Below are positions 42,363-53,100 of a DNA stretch of 64,000 nucleotides, piece after piece. The first letter of the stretch is position 1. Each line of letters opens with the position of its first letter. A model generated the notes under the pieces. It was given only the letters and a program-made list of their open reading frames with translations. It did not search any database and was not told where the DNA came from. Location of the stretch: positions 186,001 to 250,000 of the forward strand of contig NC_026491.1 in assembly GCF_000328475.2 (NCBI RefSeq), written 5' to 3'. The stretch comes from Mycosarcoma maydis. Its lineage: Eukaryota > Basidiomycota > Ustilaginomycetes > Ustilaginales. Made by a program: the position numbers and the translations under genes.

Positions 42363-44024
42363 TCACATCCCTCTCGTAGTCATGCCAGAAGTAAGCTTCG
42401 TCCGCGTACACGGGTCGAGCAGCGACTCTTTCGGCAATGGCCAAACGTGTTTGCACAGCAAACCGTACACCACAGAGGCTACCGCGAAGCCAAAGTACCA
42501 GTTGAAGCTGTAGATGGGAACAACCAAGCTAATGCTCGGATTGATAGCATTCATGAATCCGGGCAAGTTTGGAAAAAAGGCTGTTGCAAAAGCAATGTAC
42601 GCTCTCGGGTGGATCCCCCACTTTCCGTAGCTGAAGATACCGTGCGGATGCTTGTACAGCTGTTGTACGTCGAGGATTTGTCGTCCAAGAAGATAGTAGT
42701 CGACCAGGGAGATGCCGGAGATCGGACCCAACCAGCAACCATAGGCGCCTAGGAAATTGAGGAAGCCTTGAGCAGAGTTGACCAGGTTCCAGGGTGTGAT
42801 GAACACAGCGAGGATACCAGCAATCAAGCAGCCTCGGTGAATGTCGATATATGCAGAGCATACGGCCATGGCGTCGGTGGCGAAGGAGATTGCATTGGCG
42901 GAAATGTTGACGCCGATAGTGGCGATGAGGAACACGAGCGCACCGCACAACGTCCATGCTCGACTCTCCCAAAGCCCTATCAGCTTGGCTGGATCCCAGG
43001 CAGCTTCGCCGTGAAGCGTTAGCGCATAGTCTGCGACGAAGAACCCACAGGCACATGGAATAGTACCTGTGATGGGCAGCAGTAAGACTTGCTGCCACGT
43101 CGGTTTGACAGATTTGCAGAATCGAGTGAAATCCGCAATATTAACCGCAACGGTGCAGTAGATCGTCGTCGCCGCGTTCAAGCCGACAATGATGGACCAA
43201 GCACCCGCCGTTACTGGGCCCCTTACCAATTGTCCTCCGCCATGTGTTCTGTAAAGTCTAAATACCCCTATAGCAATCAAAGCCGTTGGACAGATGTCCG
43301 CCTTGAAGCGGAAGAGCCATTTGAGCTTGTCTACCGGAATCATGGTGATTGCGGTTTGGACCAGCCAAAACATGAAGAAGCACAGAAGCCCACTAGAGGT
43401 GATGTTCGCACCGTCAGGTAGATGGTTCGGTATGTTCGCAAACCTTGGCGAGAGGCAGATCAACAGCTGCTTCGTGAGATGCCCACCCGTGACTGTGAGG
43501 ATGCTGAGCCACATGAGTGCCAAAAAAGCTCTCGCTGCCACCGGAAAAAGGTAGATGCCCCAAGGAGCACGAATGATAACAGGGAAAGCGATGTGGTAGG
43601 TAGCGCCAATTACTCTCGCGGCCCACATGACGAAGCCGACGCAGAGAAAGCCGAGAAAGACGGCAGGGATCGCAGCTCGGGCGGTGACACCGGTAGCTGC
43701 CATGGAGGCTCCGAGATGCCATGTTGCAGGCGCGAACTGGTCCGAGATCCAGTAGGAGATCCAATCGATGGCTCGCCAGGTTCGTCGTTTCGGCGGGATG
43801 GGTTTGAGATAGTGATTGTCGAGAGCGGTTTCTTGCGAGAGGCGAAGCTGGAAGCTACTGTAAGTGTCAACGAGTTTGCCATTCTGGGTCGGCGGGGAAG
43901 AAAACCCATTTTCAAGTGGCAACAGCCGGGATGAAATGGGTTTTGGTGAGCGCAGGAAGGGTTGACAAAAGAAGACGACACGGAGCGAGCAAAGCTTGTA
44001 TATAAGGGCAGCTAAGAATCCCAT
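42363..44024 (-). CDS. NCS1-family nucleobase/allantoin-type permease
   Basis: About 553 residues with roughly 12 hydrophobic helices, related to the yeast Fur4/Dal4/Fui1 group of proton symporters at the plasma membrane. The diagnostic start of the fold is PPKRRTWRAIDWISYWISDQFAPATWHLGAS. It is followed by GATYHIAFPVIIRAPWGIYLF, NIADFTRF, the NISANAISFATDAMAV segment and GCWLGPISGISLVDYYLLG, all typical of the family. Candidate substrates are uracil, uridine, allantoin, nicotinamide riboside or a related heterocycle. The N-terminus is uncertain: ATG 44024 is the first ATG of the frame, but a TATATAA box lies inside this part (43999-44006) and a well-placed ATG at 43909 is in another frame. 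The real start may therefore use a short intron. Confidence 0.88.
   Translation of the reverse strand: MGFLAALIYKLCSLRVVFFCQPFLRSPKPISSRLLPLENGFSSPPTQNGKLVDTYSSFQLRLSQETALDNHYLKPIPPKRRTWRAIDWISYWISDQFAPATWHLGASMAATGVTARAAIPAVFLGFLCVGFVMWAARVIGATYHIAFPVIIRAPWGIYLFPVAARAFLALMWLSILTVTGGHLTKQLLICLSPRFANIPNHLPDGANITSSGLLCFFMFWLVQTAITMIPVDKLKWLFRFKADICPTALIAIGVFRLYRTHGGGQLVRGPVTAGAWSIIVGLNAATTIYCTVAVNIADFTRFCKSVKPTWQQVLLLPITGTIPCACGFFVADYALTLHGEAAWDPAKLIGLWESRAWTLCGALVFLIATIGVNISANAISFATDAMAVCSAYIDIHRGCLIAGILAVFITPWNLVNSAQGFLNFLGAYGCWLGPISGISLVDYYLLGRQILDVQQLYKHPHGIFSYGKWGIHPRAYIAFATAFFPNLPGFMNAINPSISLVVPIYSFNWYFGFAVASVVYGLLCKHVWPLPKESLLDPCTRTKLTSGMTTRGM
43999..44006 (-). promoter_or_regulatory. 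TATA-like element of the permease gene
   Basis: The plus strand reads TATATAAG; on the minus strand this is CTTATATA, followed about 90 bp downstream by a pyrimidine-rich stretch and an ATG in context GAAAATGG (43909). If used, it places transcription initiation downstream of the ATG at 44024 and argues for the alternative start. Confidence 0.4.
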
Positions 44025-45540
44025 GCAACCCACAAGCGCATCGTTCTGTTCGACAGGCTACCCAGTGGGACCAGCAGCACATGAATCAACACCCGCACCA
44101 CTAGCAGAGACAGCGCCGGACGGATGCTTGGACAAGAGTTCAGCGCTGTATGAGTCACTTTCGGCTCGATCGGTAAATTGGGAGGCGACTAGGCTCTCAC
44201 TTCAAGCTCAAGCCCGGCTTTCTTCTTCGATAGGTGGAACCATTCCCACCAGGCACAGCGAGACAAGGTTTCGTCGCGTGCCAGGTTTGAACTAATTCCT
44301 GACTTGCAGCTCGACCTACTTGAAGCTTGTGCTTTTTCAGCAGGAGGGAGGAAGAGGTAACGACAGAGTCGAAGGAGATGTGGCCATATCACAAGCTCCG
44401 TCATTCGCTGAGTTGTCTTGCTCCTAGAAGCATGCTGATCCGACGTACAAAATAAGTGCAAGAAGACGATTTGAGCAACTGGGGAGTGCCTACTAAGCGA
44501 GATGCAGGCTAATCTTTGATCTTTACCGCGTGTTGTGTCGAGGACTATGCGTCGAGTTTTGTAGGCCGTGTAGGACAGGCAGACGGTCTAGCTCGAGTTT
44601 GCGACTGTGTCAAAGTCTATTCAGGAGCAAGCTGCAGTATATCACGAGGTCAACGTTGAAGATGTATCGCTGTTTCTATCGGTGTTTGTTAATACCAAAG
44701 GCTGGCAATCACGAATGGAGCTTCTCATTCCATGTACACGATCGTGGATTCGTGAGTGTCGCGGCGCTCTGATCTTGACAAGGACCCTTCGTGCTTGATG
44801 CGATCAGCGACACGCGACATGGCGACACGCGATAAATCGTTCAATGTCAGATCTAGGTAAATCACATCACTCCCGTAATGCACAAACCTTGGTCATGCTT
44901 AGTAATTGTTTGCAGGGCGGCGAAAGCATTCCGAAGCACGCGATTCTGCGAGTACAAAATCGTGAATGTCGGCGGCTTGGGCGCGCAGAAGCATGCGGGG
45001 GAAATGTCCAAAAGTGCCTATCTTAGCCAAAGCACGCCATCCAGTTAGACTCTGACTTCAGACGCATCGACAGATCGCACAATCACGAATCCAACCTTCA
45101 CTTGCACACTCACAACCATCGAGCGGTGGTGGGTTCTACAGTGTGATGCCATACTTGCACAAAATAGGCAATTTGGCGCACAGCCGCACCCGCTCTGTGA
45201 CGACTCTGTGGTGACGACACAGGTCGCTGCTTCGCTATCGTGAAAATATTTGTTTGTCCAGGCTCGACACTTGTGAACTGTGTGGATGTGAGTTCTTCCA
45301 GAGCGAAATGAGACCCGGTTGAGAAAGTGTTCGTACCACCGGACAGGCAAAGTTGCCATGTGGCGCAGACTGTATAGTCATCCTAGCGTCTCATGATCAG
45401 TGTTGCGTGCTTCCCAAGTCGGCTAAGATCTTCTCGCCTCGATATGCAGCTGGCTCTGTCCATATATACCCATTCCAGCTCCTCTAGCCGCGCCTTTCCT
45501 GTGAACCACCTCCATCTTCCAGTAGAAGGCTATCACAGAA
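44025..45540. other. Shared divergent promoter region of permease and dioxygenase genes
   Basis: About 1.5 kb without a supported gene. Holds several AATCACGAAT words (44706-44718, 44739-44757, 44958-44968, 45080-45090) and the TATA box of the dioxygenase gene. Confidence 0.5.
45463..45468 (+). promoter_or_regulatory. TATA box of the dioxygenase gene
   Basis: TATATA in the context CCATATATACCC, 73 bp before the ATG at 45541, followed by a pyrimidine-rich leader; a good position for a fungal core promoter. Confidence 0.6.
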
Positions 45541-46809
45541 ATGTTGTCCACTCTTCCGCCCATCACTGGTGCATCACACTTTTCCAACAAGTCATCCGGC
45601 GATGGCGATGGTGGCTCCGGTGGCTTCTCCGCGTCCCAGATTGCTGCACAGCGTTCGCTCAAGTCTTCCATCCAGGAGCTCACTTCCGGTCAGCACGACG
45701 CTGATGCATCCCTGCTCACCCCCTACTCCGAGCTGCCCAAGGAGATCACTGGACCCACCGTGTGGGATGCCGCTTCCTACACTGGCGCCGCTAACGCCTC
45801 CAAGTGGGTGCACACGTTCACCGAGCACGAAATCTCGCAACTCGAGTCTGCATCTCAACTCTGGCTCGAATCCGGTCGTGAACTGGGTGAAATCGAACGT
45901 TCTACCTTCCCACTCCCTTCTGACCTCGTAGCCACGCTTACCGAGCTTCGCAGGCGTCTGGTTGAAGGCCATGGATTTTACCTCTTCAAAGGGCTGCCCA
46001 CCAAGCGTTGGGGAAATCGTCTTTCGGCTATCGCCTACCTGGGCTTGGGATCGTACCTTGGAAACGTCGTTTCTCAGAACCGATATGGTCATATTCTCGG
46101 CCACGTGAAAGACCTTGGTGAAGACCCTACTGCGATCGACAAGGTTCGTATCTACCGTACCAACGCACGACAGTTCTTCCACACGGATTCCTCTGGTGGA
46201 ATCGTCGGTCTTCTCTGTCTGCACAAAGCCGTGGAAGGCGGTGAATCCGACATTGTGTCTTCTCACGCGGTTTGGAACCATCTGCAAGCCAACCGTCCGG
46301 ACGTTGCTGAATTGCTCGCTAGCAACATCTGGCACTTTGATCGCAAAGGAGAAGTCTCGACCATCAATGGTGAACAAAATGGTTGGGTTACGCGCCCCAT
46401 TGTTCACCTGCGTCGTGGTCAACCTGCCAACCGTCTGATCCTCACTTACGATCCATACTATCTCAAATCCATCCAACGTCACGTCGATGCCGGTCACATC
46501 CCGCAGCTGTCCGAGAAGCAGAAGGAGGCAATGCAAGTGCTGGAAGATACTGCCAAGCTGCTGAGTCTGCACATGGTCTTGGACGTCGGAGACATTCAAT
46601 TCGTCAGCGACGTACACGTGTTGCATGCCAGGACCGAGTACAAGGACCCCGCTCCGCCAGCTCCAAGGAGGCACCTGTACAGACTCTGGTTGGCAGTACC
46701 CGTGAGCGAGGGAGGATGGCAAAATGCTTACCCCGACAACGATCTGCAGCGACGTGGTGGTATTCAGGTGAATGACACCAAACCGACCTACCCTCTGGAC
46801 GGAGAGTGA
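45541..46809 (+). CDS. TauD/TfdA-type 2-oxoglutarate-dependent dioxygenase
   Basis: 422-residue non-haem iron oxygenase. The iron-binding facial triad is visible: H213-x-D215 in FFHTDSSG and the distal His at 362 in VLHARTEY. An Arg-rich segment (PRRHLYRLWL) follows and should bind 2-oxoglutarate. The segment GLLCLHKAVEGGESDIVSS is the usual post-HxD region of TauD-family proteins. No signal peptide, so probably cytosolic. Substrate unknown. Fungal relatives act on sulfonates, xanthine and other small molecules, and the divergent nucleobase-type permease hints at a heterocycle, but that is only inference. Start ATG 45541 follows a TATA box by 73 bp. Confidence 0.88.
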   Translation: MLSTLPPITGASHFSNKSSGDGDGGSGGFSASQIAAQRSLKSSIQELTSGQHDADASLLTPYSELPKEITGPTVWDAASYTGAANASKWVHTFTEHEISQLESASQLWLESGRELGEIERSTFPLPSDLVATLTELRRRLVEGHGFYLFKGLPTKRWGNRLSAIAYLGLGSYLGNVVSQNRYGHILGHVKDLGEDPTAIDKVRIYRTNARQFFHTDSSGGIVGLLCLHKAVEGGESDIVSSHAVWNHLQANRPDVAELLASNIWHFDRKGEVSTINGEQNGWVTRPIVHLRRGQPANRLILTYDPYYLKSIQRHVDAGHIPQLSEKQKEAMQVLEDTAKLLSLHMVLDVGDIQFVSDVHVLHARTEYKDPAPPAPRRHLYRLWLAVPVSEGGWQNAYPDNDLQRRGGIQVNDTKPTYPLDGE

Positions 46810-47045
46810 TTCAACGTCGTGAGTTTCTCTCGACCTTCTCATCATCATCTTGCATGTGTTTCAAATTTAGATTCGATACGCCAAATCGGGCAGCTCTGTG
46901 TGCGAGGTCGGTGAATGTGTAATGTGCCGCACAGGCAGCGCAAGTGTAGCACTCGTGATTGCAGTTCCCGAAACAAGAATCGACAAGAACGCGGTCGGCG
47001 TATAACACTTGGCCGTCTACACAGCGTCTCTGGTCGTCCTCAGAT

Positions 47046-48965
47046 CTACTCCAACGTAGCAAGATCCCTCCTGACCTCTTGCTCGGCGGCAATCTTGGCG
47101 AGCTGCATAGCTTCGAGCTTCTCACCGCCTGCCTGTCGCAACTTGAGCTCTTCGATGGCCTTCAATTTCTTGTTGAGATTGCGTACCTTTTTTTCCAAGT
47201 TGGCTGCGCTTGAGTTGCCGCCTACCTCTGCAGCACCAGATGAAGCAGTGCCAGCTGATTCTTCTACCACTGTTACACTAGCGCTAGCAGCGTTGGCGTT
47301 CTTGCCATTCTGCTGTTGCTTGCCGCCCTTCTTCTTGCCGTCCTTCTGGTTGGTTGCGGCATTGCCGTTGGTGCGTGGAGCGGAGCCAGGTGCACCGGGG
47401 ATGGCGCGTTTGCGGTTACCTGATCCGGGTGCTTGGTAGGTGCCATTTTGCGAGCCGGAGCGAGCAAGGTCTGGTGTGGAAGCACCTGAGCCACCTTCGT
47501 CGATGCGCTTGTAAATGTCTGGTGTACCTTGACCGCGGGCGCCCGGTGGACGGTAAGTTCCCGTGGGTCGCTTGGTGGCGGCTTTGGTTGCCAGGTACGA
47601 GGCAGCGGCGGCAGAGGCGGCAGGTGCGCTCGGGATCTGAGCAGGGAAAGCGACGAGACCGGCGTTGGAACCTGGACGCCAGCCAGCTTGGTAAAGCTCG
47701 TCGATCATGTCGACGTGAACGAGCTGACCGGTGCAGTGCCAAATCTTGACGCCGTTCTCCACACGCAGACGCGGGCTGAGTGTAGCAGTGAGCAAGAAAT
47801 GGCCATCGGGAGACCACTGACAGACGGAGCTGTTGCTTGCGTCCATAGAAAAGATTTTGCCCTTAGACAGCTCTTGGCGGTCCCAGACGTCGACGGTGCC
47901 AGACAGGTTGCCGAAGCCAGCAATGCAAAAGAGTCGACCCTGTGGGTTAAAGGCGACAAAGTTGCGTGGTTGTGTGCCGAGCTCGGCAATGACGTTGACA
48001 CGATGGCTGAAGAGCACCGCCTTGGCGGGCATGTAGCCGTAGATGACGATGAATTCTTTCGAGTTGGGGTTCCATTCAAAGTCGTGGATGGGACCTTCTT
48101 TGTCGAGCGCAACACGGCAGTCAAAGTCGCCACGAACCGACATGAGGTAAAGGTTAGTTTCACCGTAGTACGATTTGCCGGTCTTGTCATGGTCGGTGGA
48201 GGTCATGAACAAGAGCGCAGAGCCGGCCTTGTTCCACTTGATTTGAATCTTGTCGGCCTTGAAAAACGTCTTTTGCGAGACGGGCGCGGGGGGAGATTCC
48301 GGGCAAGGGATGAGAGAAGCGAGAGAATAGACGCGAACGGAAGCGGGAGCGCCCTTTTTCTCGCCACAAAATACGGCGATGCTGGGCTTGTCGCCTGGAC
48401 CAACTTCAAAGCTGGTAATGCCCTCGAGACGCAACCTGCCAATGACGCCCTTGTCGGTAATATGACGAGGCTCGTAGATCTGGAGCTCGGTGGAAACCTG
48501 CCTTACACAGTACTGCTCGTTGGCGGTGAATTGAAAGAAGCAGCCTTCTTGCGACTTGCGCTCGAAAGCGGCGACGGTCTCTCCAGTCTCGGTGTCCCAC
48601 ATTTTGAGGTTGCGAGCATTGGAGCCGTCATCAAGCTTGGAGGGGCGCTCCCATGTGCTCAGGAAAGCACCTCTAGGTGAGAACTGGAGGTCGACGACCT
48701 TGGGGACCGGAAGATCGCGCTTCACGGACGAGGTGGAGGCAGCACGAGTGTCCACGAGGCGAGTGAAATCGTCCATGGCGGCGGCAAAGGTGCTGCCATC
48801 GGGACTGTACTGAAAGACGCGAGTAGCGCCTGTCACCTGGTCAAAGCCGCTGACGGAGGTGTAAGAGGGCGAACCGGTGTTGAGTCCGATGGATTTTTGA
48901 GCACGGTAGGCCCACTGCGTGGTAGGCTCACCCACAGCGACCGAGACGGCCGATGGTTCGGACAT
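47046..48965 (-). CDS. Eukaryotic translation initiation factor 2A (eIF2A)
   Basis: 639-residue protein with an N-terminal WD-type beta-propeller. Recognisable blocks include FQYSPDGSTFA, LQFSPRGAFLSTWERP and NLKMWDTETGE. Further blocks are IQIKWNKAGSALLFMTSTDHDKTGKSYYGE, the IHDFEWNPNSKEFIVIYGYMPAKA segment (the most diagnostic eIF2A motif), FNPQGRLFCIAGFGNLSGTVDVWD and CQWSPDGHFLLTATLSPRLRVENGVKIW. The C-terminus has Gly/Ala/Lys-rich linkers and a coiled coil (LEKKVRNLNKKLKAIEELK). Known eIF2A binds initiator tRNA on 40S subunits in non-canonical initiation. Its end faces the dioxygenase gene at a distance of about 240 bp. Confidence 0.95.
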   Translation of the reverse strand: MSEPSAVSVAVGEPTTQWAYRAQKSIGLNTGSPSYTSVSGFDQVTGATRVFQYSPDGSTFAAAMDDFTRLVDTRAASTSSVKRDLPVPKVVDLQFSPRGAFLSTWERPSKLDDGSNARNLKMWDTETGETVAAFERKSQEGCFFQFTANEQYCVRQVSTELQIYEPRHITDKGVIGRLRLEGITSFEVGPGDKPSIAVFCGEKKGAPASVRVYSLASLIPCPESPPAPVSQKTFFKADKIQIKWNKAGSALLFMTSTDHDKTGKSYYGETNLYLMSVRGDFDCRVALDKEGPIHDFEWNPNSKEFIVIYGYMPAKAVLFSHRVNVIAELGTQPRNFVAFNPQGRLFCIAGFGNLSGTVDVWDRQELSKGKIFSMDASNSSVCQWSPDGHFLLTATLSPRLRVENGVKIWHCTGQLVHVDMIDELYQAGWRPGSNAGLVAFPAQIPSAPAASAAAASYLATKAATKRPTGTYRPPGARGQGTPDIYKRIDEGGSGASTPDLARSGSQNGTYQAPGSGNRKRAIPGAPGSAPRTNGNAATNQKDGKKKGGKQQQNGKNANAASASVTVVEESAGTASSGAAEVGGNSSAANLEKKVRNLNKKLKAIEELKLRQAGGEKLEAMQLAKIAAEQEVRRDLATLE

Positions 48966-49251
48966 GGTGGAGAAAGAAGCAGGACTGACACAGCAAGCAA
49001 ATACGTATCGGTCTTGTTCGAGAGAGAGAGGCGAAGCCCTGTGGGTTGATGTGATTCCTGCAACGATTAAACCGCGATCTCAGGCTTCACCGCAGAAGAT
49101 CAAGAGCTGTAAGTCAGAGCGAGAAAACGGAGTTCGTCGTTACGTTCTAATGTTGCCTTAGCGATGCAGCGATCCAGGGCGACAGAAAAGGAGCGAGACC
49201 GTAAGAAGGAGGGCAAAGGTGTTGGTACAGCCGAAGGACTTGGAGAAAAAG

Positions 49252-49320
49252 AGGAAGGAGAAGGAGAAGGAGAAGGAGAAGGAGAAGGAGAAGGAGGAGG
49301 AGTAGGAGGAGGAGGAGGAC
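49252..49320. repeat. (GAAGGA)n / (GGAGGA)n tract
   Basis: About seven copies of the hexamer GAAGGA passing into GGAGGA, in the eIF2A upstream region (a CT-rich tract on the gene's own strand). Confidence 0.95.
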
Positions 49321-49384
49321 AATGAATGAAGCAAAGATGCAGTTGGCCGTCAGTCTCGGTGTAGAAAAGAGGAGAGCTGAAACC

Positions 49385-50090
49385 TGATCGTGAATTACGA
49401 ATTTATCAATAAGTTATCACATTAGTTAATTGTGAGTCGTGAATGAATCACGAATTTGGTTGATTATTCCAGAGAACAAAGAGACTCTCTGTTGTGCTGC
49501 TGCTGCTGCTGCTGTTGCTGTTGGCTTTTTGACCAATTCATTCACGATTGTGATTCATGATTCACGATTCGTGATTTGTGGTTCACGACTATTAATTATT
49601 TTTGAGAAGAATCGCCGAATTTCTAAATTCCGTGTGCTTCGTGGCTGACAAGCGTCAAGGTGAAGGCCAATTCAAACCACACGTGATGGTGTAATGCTGA
49701 ATTCAACCTCGTCGTGCGTGCCTCTTTTCATCTGTGCCTTTGGTCCATCAGCTTTCGTGATTCGTGATTCACGATTCACGCTTCACACTTCACGGTTCAT
49801 GATGAAAAATGCTTCCAAGCAAAACTTTCAGGGTCTAACAAGCTCACGTTCAAAATCGCATCCTGCCAGAGTCCAACACTCGTGACTCACGACTCACGCT
49901 CACGACTTTTCGTCTGAAAGCACACGCGTTACTCACTCTCCACGCTCTTTTTCAGCAGCACAAGAGCATAGACACAAGCGCATGAGCCAATCACGAACAC
50001 ACCAACACTCACCGCTCACACTCACCTCACACTCACGACTCACACACCCACTCGTGCATCACGACTCTGGGAAGCTCACGACTGACAGCT
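49385..50090. repeat. Cluster of TCACGA/TCGTGA words in the dynein promoter region
   Basis: More than fifteen copies of the core in both orientations. They include runs such as GATTCATGATTCACGATTCG (about 49552-49571), TTCGTGATTCGTGATTCACG (about 49756) and a looser CTCACGACT variant (about 49880-50080). The cluster ends about 80 bp before the dynein start codon. Confidence 0.85.
49495..49525. repeat. (CTG)n trinucleotide tract
   Basis: About nine CTG/TTG triplets in non-coding DNA upstream of the dynein gene. Confidence 0.9.
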
Positions 50091-50172
50091 ATCCCTCGTC
50101 CTAGCCACCTCATCATCCGCTCTCTGGTCATCTCATCCAGCACGTTGGCATCAGCTGCGTCTCAAGTCCATC

Positions 50173-53100
50173 ATGGACGTAGTCCACGTCGATGGCGCAA
50201 AAAAGGCGCCAGGAGATTGGTCGCCTGATGCGTGTCGCACCGTCGCTGCCGAGCTTACAAACACGCTTGATCTCGGTGCCAATCGTCAGCTCATAGTAGA
50301 GGCGCTTGTCTTTATTCACTTCTCCGTATACACCTTTGCAGAAAGGCTACTTCGACGTCAAGGCCGCAAATTCCATCAGTCGCCTCGTCACTTTCTCAGC
50401 TTCATCGAATACTACGTCCAAGTCTCGAATCAGAAGCGCGACCAGCTCGAGGATCAGCAGCGCTTTTTGCTCGTCGGTCTCGACAAGCTCCGTTCTACCG
50501 TAGACCAAGTAGAAGAGCTCCAAAAGAGCCTCGCTGTCAAGCGCACCCAACTCGAGGCCAAGAACGCACAGGCAAATCAGAAGCTGCAGAGCATGGTCAA
50601 GGATCAGCAAGAGGCCGAACAGAAACGCGCAGCTTCCATCGAGATTCAAGCCGCCCTCGCAAACCAGGAGGAACAGATCGGTCAACGAAGGCAGGTCGTC
50701 ATGGCCGATCTCGCAGATGCAGAGCCTGCCGTTCAAGATGCTCAGGCTAGCGTCAGCAACATCAAGAAACAGCACCTCACAGAAGTCCGTTCCATGGGCA
50801 ATCCGCCTCTTCCTGTCAAAAATGCCATGGAATCCGTCTGCATCATCCTAGGTCATAAAATCGAAAGCTGGAAGACCGTTCAAGCCATTATCCGCAGAGA
50901 TGACTTTATCGCTTCCATCGTCAACTTTGACACGGATCGTCAAATGACGCGCCAGATTCGCGAAAAAATGATCCGCGACTACCTCTCCAAACCTGGCTAC
51001 GACTTTGCCACCATCGATCGTGCAAGTAAGGCGTGCGGCCCTCTCGCAAAGTGGGTTATTGCCCAGGTTCGCTTCTCGGAAATCCTCGACAAAGTCGGAC
51101 CACTCCGCGACGAGGTACAGTCGCTTGAGCAGCAAGCCGAGGATACCAAACTCCAAGCCAGCGAGATTGTCGTTATGATCTCAGAGCTCGAAAACAGCAT
51201 CGCCACTTACAAAGACGAGTACGCCGCCCTTATCAGTGAAACGCAGGCCATCAAGTCCGAGATGGAGCGTGTACAGAATCGCGTCTCTCGTTCTATGCAG
51301 CTCCTTGACAGTCTTTCATCCGAAAAGCACCGTTGGGAAACAGGCAGCCGCACCTTCGACGACCAGATGAGCACCATCATCGGCGATGCTCTTCTCTCCG
51401 CTGCCATGCTCGCCTACGCTGGATACTTTGACCAACAGTACCGCCAATCCATGTGGCAGTACTGGTCAGACCACCTCCGTGAGGCACAAATCAAGTTTAA
51501 GCCCGAACTCTCGTTTGCCGACTATCTCTCTACCGCCGACGAGCGCCTCGAGTGGCAGGCCAAATCGCTGCCCGCCGATACGCTTTGCACCGAAAACGCC
51601 ATCATGCTTAAGCGCTGGAACCGCTATCCGCTCATCATTGACCCCTCCGGTCAGGCTGTTGATTTCTTGCTCAACGAATACAAGGTGCAGAAGCTCACCG
51701 TCTCCAGCTTCCTCGACGAGGCTTTCCTCAAAGCACTCGAAAGTTCGCTTCGTTTCGGCAACCCCCTTCTTATCCAAGATGTTGAGTACCTCGATCCCAT
51801 CCTCAATCCGATTCTGAACAAGGAGCTTCGCAAGACCGGCGGCCGTGTCCTCATCCGTCTTGGCAGCCAAGATATCGACTTTTCGCCCTCGTTCAACATG
51901 TTTCTTACCACTCGCGATCCCTCGGTCGAATTCTCGCCGGATGTCTGCAGCCGTGTCACCTTTGTCAACTTCACCATGACGCGCAGTAGTCTCCAGAGTC
52001 AGTCGCTTGACCAGGTGCTCAAAGTGGAACGTCCAGACACTGACCGCAAGCGTACCGACCTCATGAAGCTGCAAGGCGAGTTTCGCCTTCGACTCAGGCA
52101 TCTTGAGCGATCGCTCCTTACCGCTCTCAATGAGTCGGAGGGAAATATCTTGGACGATGACAAGGTTATTGGCACGCTAGAGACGCTCAAAAAGGAAGCC
52201 GCCGAAGTGACGTCCAAGGTGGAAGAGACAGACGCCATCATGCAAGAGGTTGATCAGGTCACAGCCCAGTATGTTCCGCTCGCAAAAGCGTGCAGCTCTG
52301 TGTTCTTTGTGCTCGACCAACTCCACCTCATTTCGCACTTTTACCAGTTCTCGCTGCGCTTTTTCCTCGACATCTTTGACTTTGTTTTGCGCCGCAATCC
52401 CCACCTCGACGGAGTGACGGATCCAAAGCAGAGGCTCGACATTCTCATGCGCGATCTTTTCCTCGTCGTCTTTCACAGAACTAGCAAGGCGCTTGCACAC
52501 CACGACCACGTCATGCTAGCCATGCTGCTTGCTCAGATCAAAGCGCGCGAAGAGGCTCACGCGGATACCCTCGACAGCGAAGAATACGAGTTCTTGCTCG
52601 AAGGCGGCAACATTGCAGCAGCAGCAGCGGCGGCGGCTGCTGCTGGTGCTGGGAGCGGGGCTGGTGGGTCAGAACAAGCCAGTCACACCACAAAGCTCAG
52701 AGGTGATGGAGAAGTAGAAGCTATGCTCGACGAGGAGCAACTGGTACGCGTTCAAGTGTTCAAACGCCTTGCTTTCTTCCGCACGATAGAGGAACACATG
52801 GAAACCCATACAGAACAGTGGTTGACCTTTCTCGGCTCCAACAGTCCAGAAACGGTGGTGCCTGTCTTTTGGCCTCAAGAAGAGCAGAGCCAAGGGCTGT
52901 CAGACCAGGTGCGCAAAATGTTGGTTGTCAAGTGCCTGCGCCCGGACCGCATCGTTCAGGCCATGGCTGCGTTCACATCTCGCATCTTTGGCCAGGATGT
53001 GCTTGGCGATCCGGGATACGAGCTCGGCAAAATTGTCGCGGAAGAGGTAGATGCGAGTACGCCGATCGCACTCTGCTCTGTGCCCGGCTACGACGCCAGC

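Larger units (their letters stand above)
48966..50172. other. Divergent spacer between eIF2A and dynein genes
   Basis: 1.2 kb holding both promoters, with an unusual load of simple repeats: a GAAGGA tract (49252-49320), a CTG tract (49495-49525) and a long cluster of TCACGA/TCGTGA words (49385-50090). No coding sequence is supported. Confidence 0.65.

Noticed and set aside
45592..46848. 418-codon minus-strand open frame
   Set aside because: Antisense to the dioxygenase, which carries the HxD...H iron triad in the sense frame.
47529..48680. 383-codon plus-strand open frame
   Set aside because: Antisense to eIF2A; no recognisable domain.
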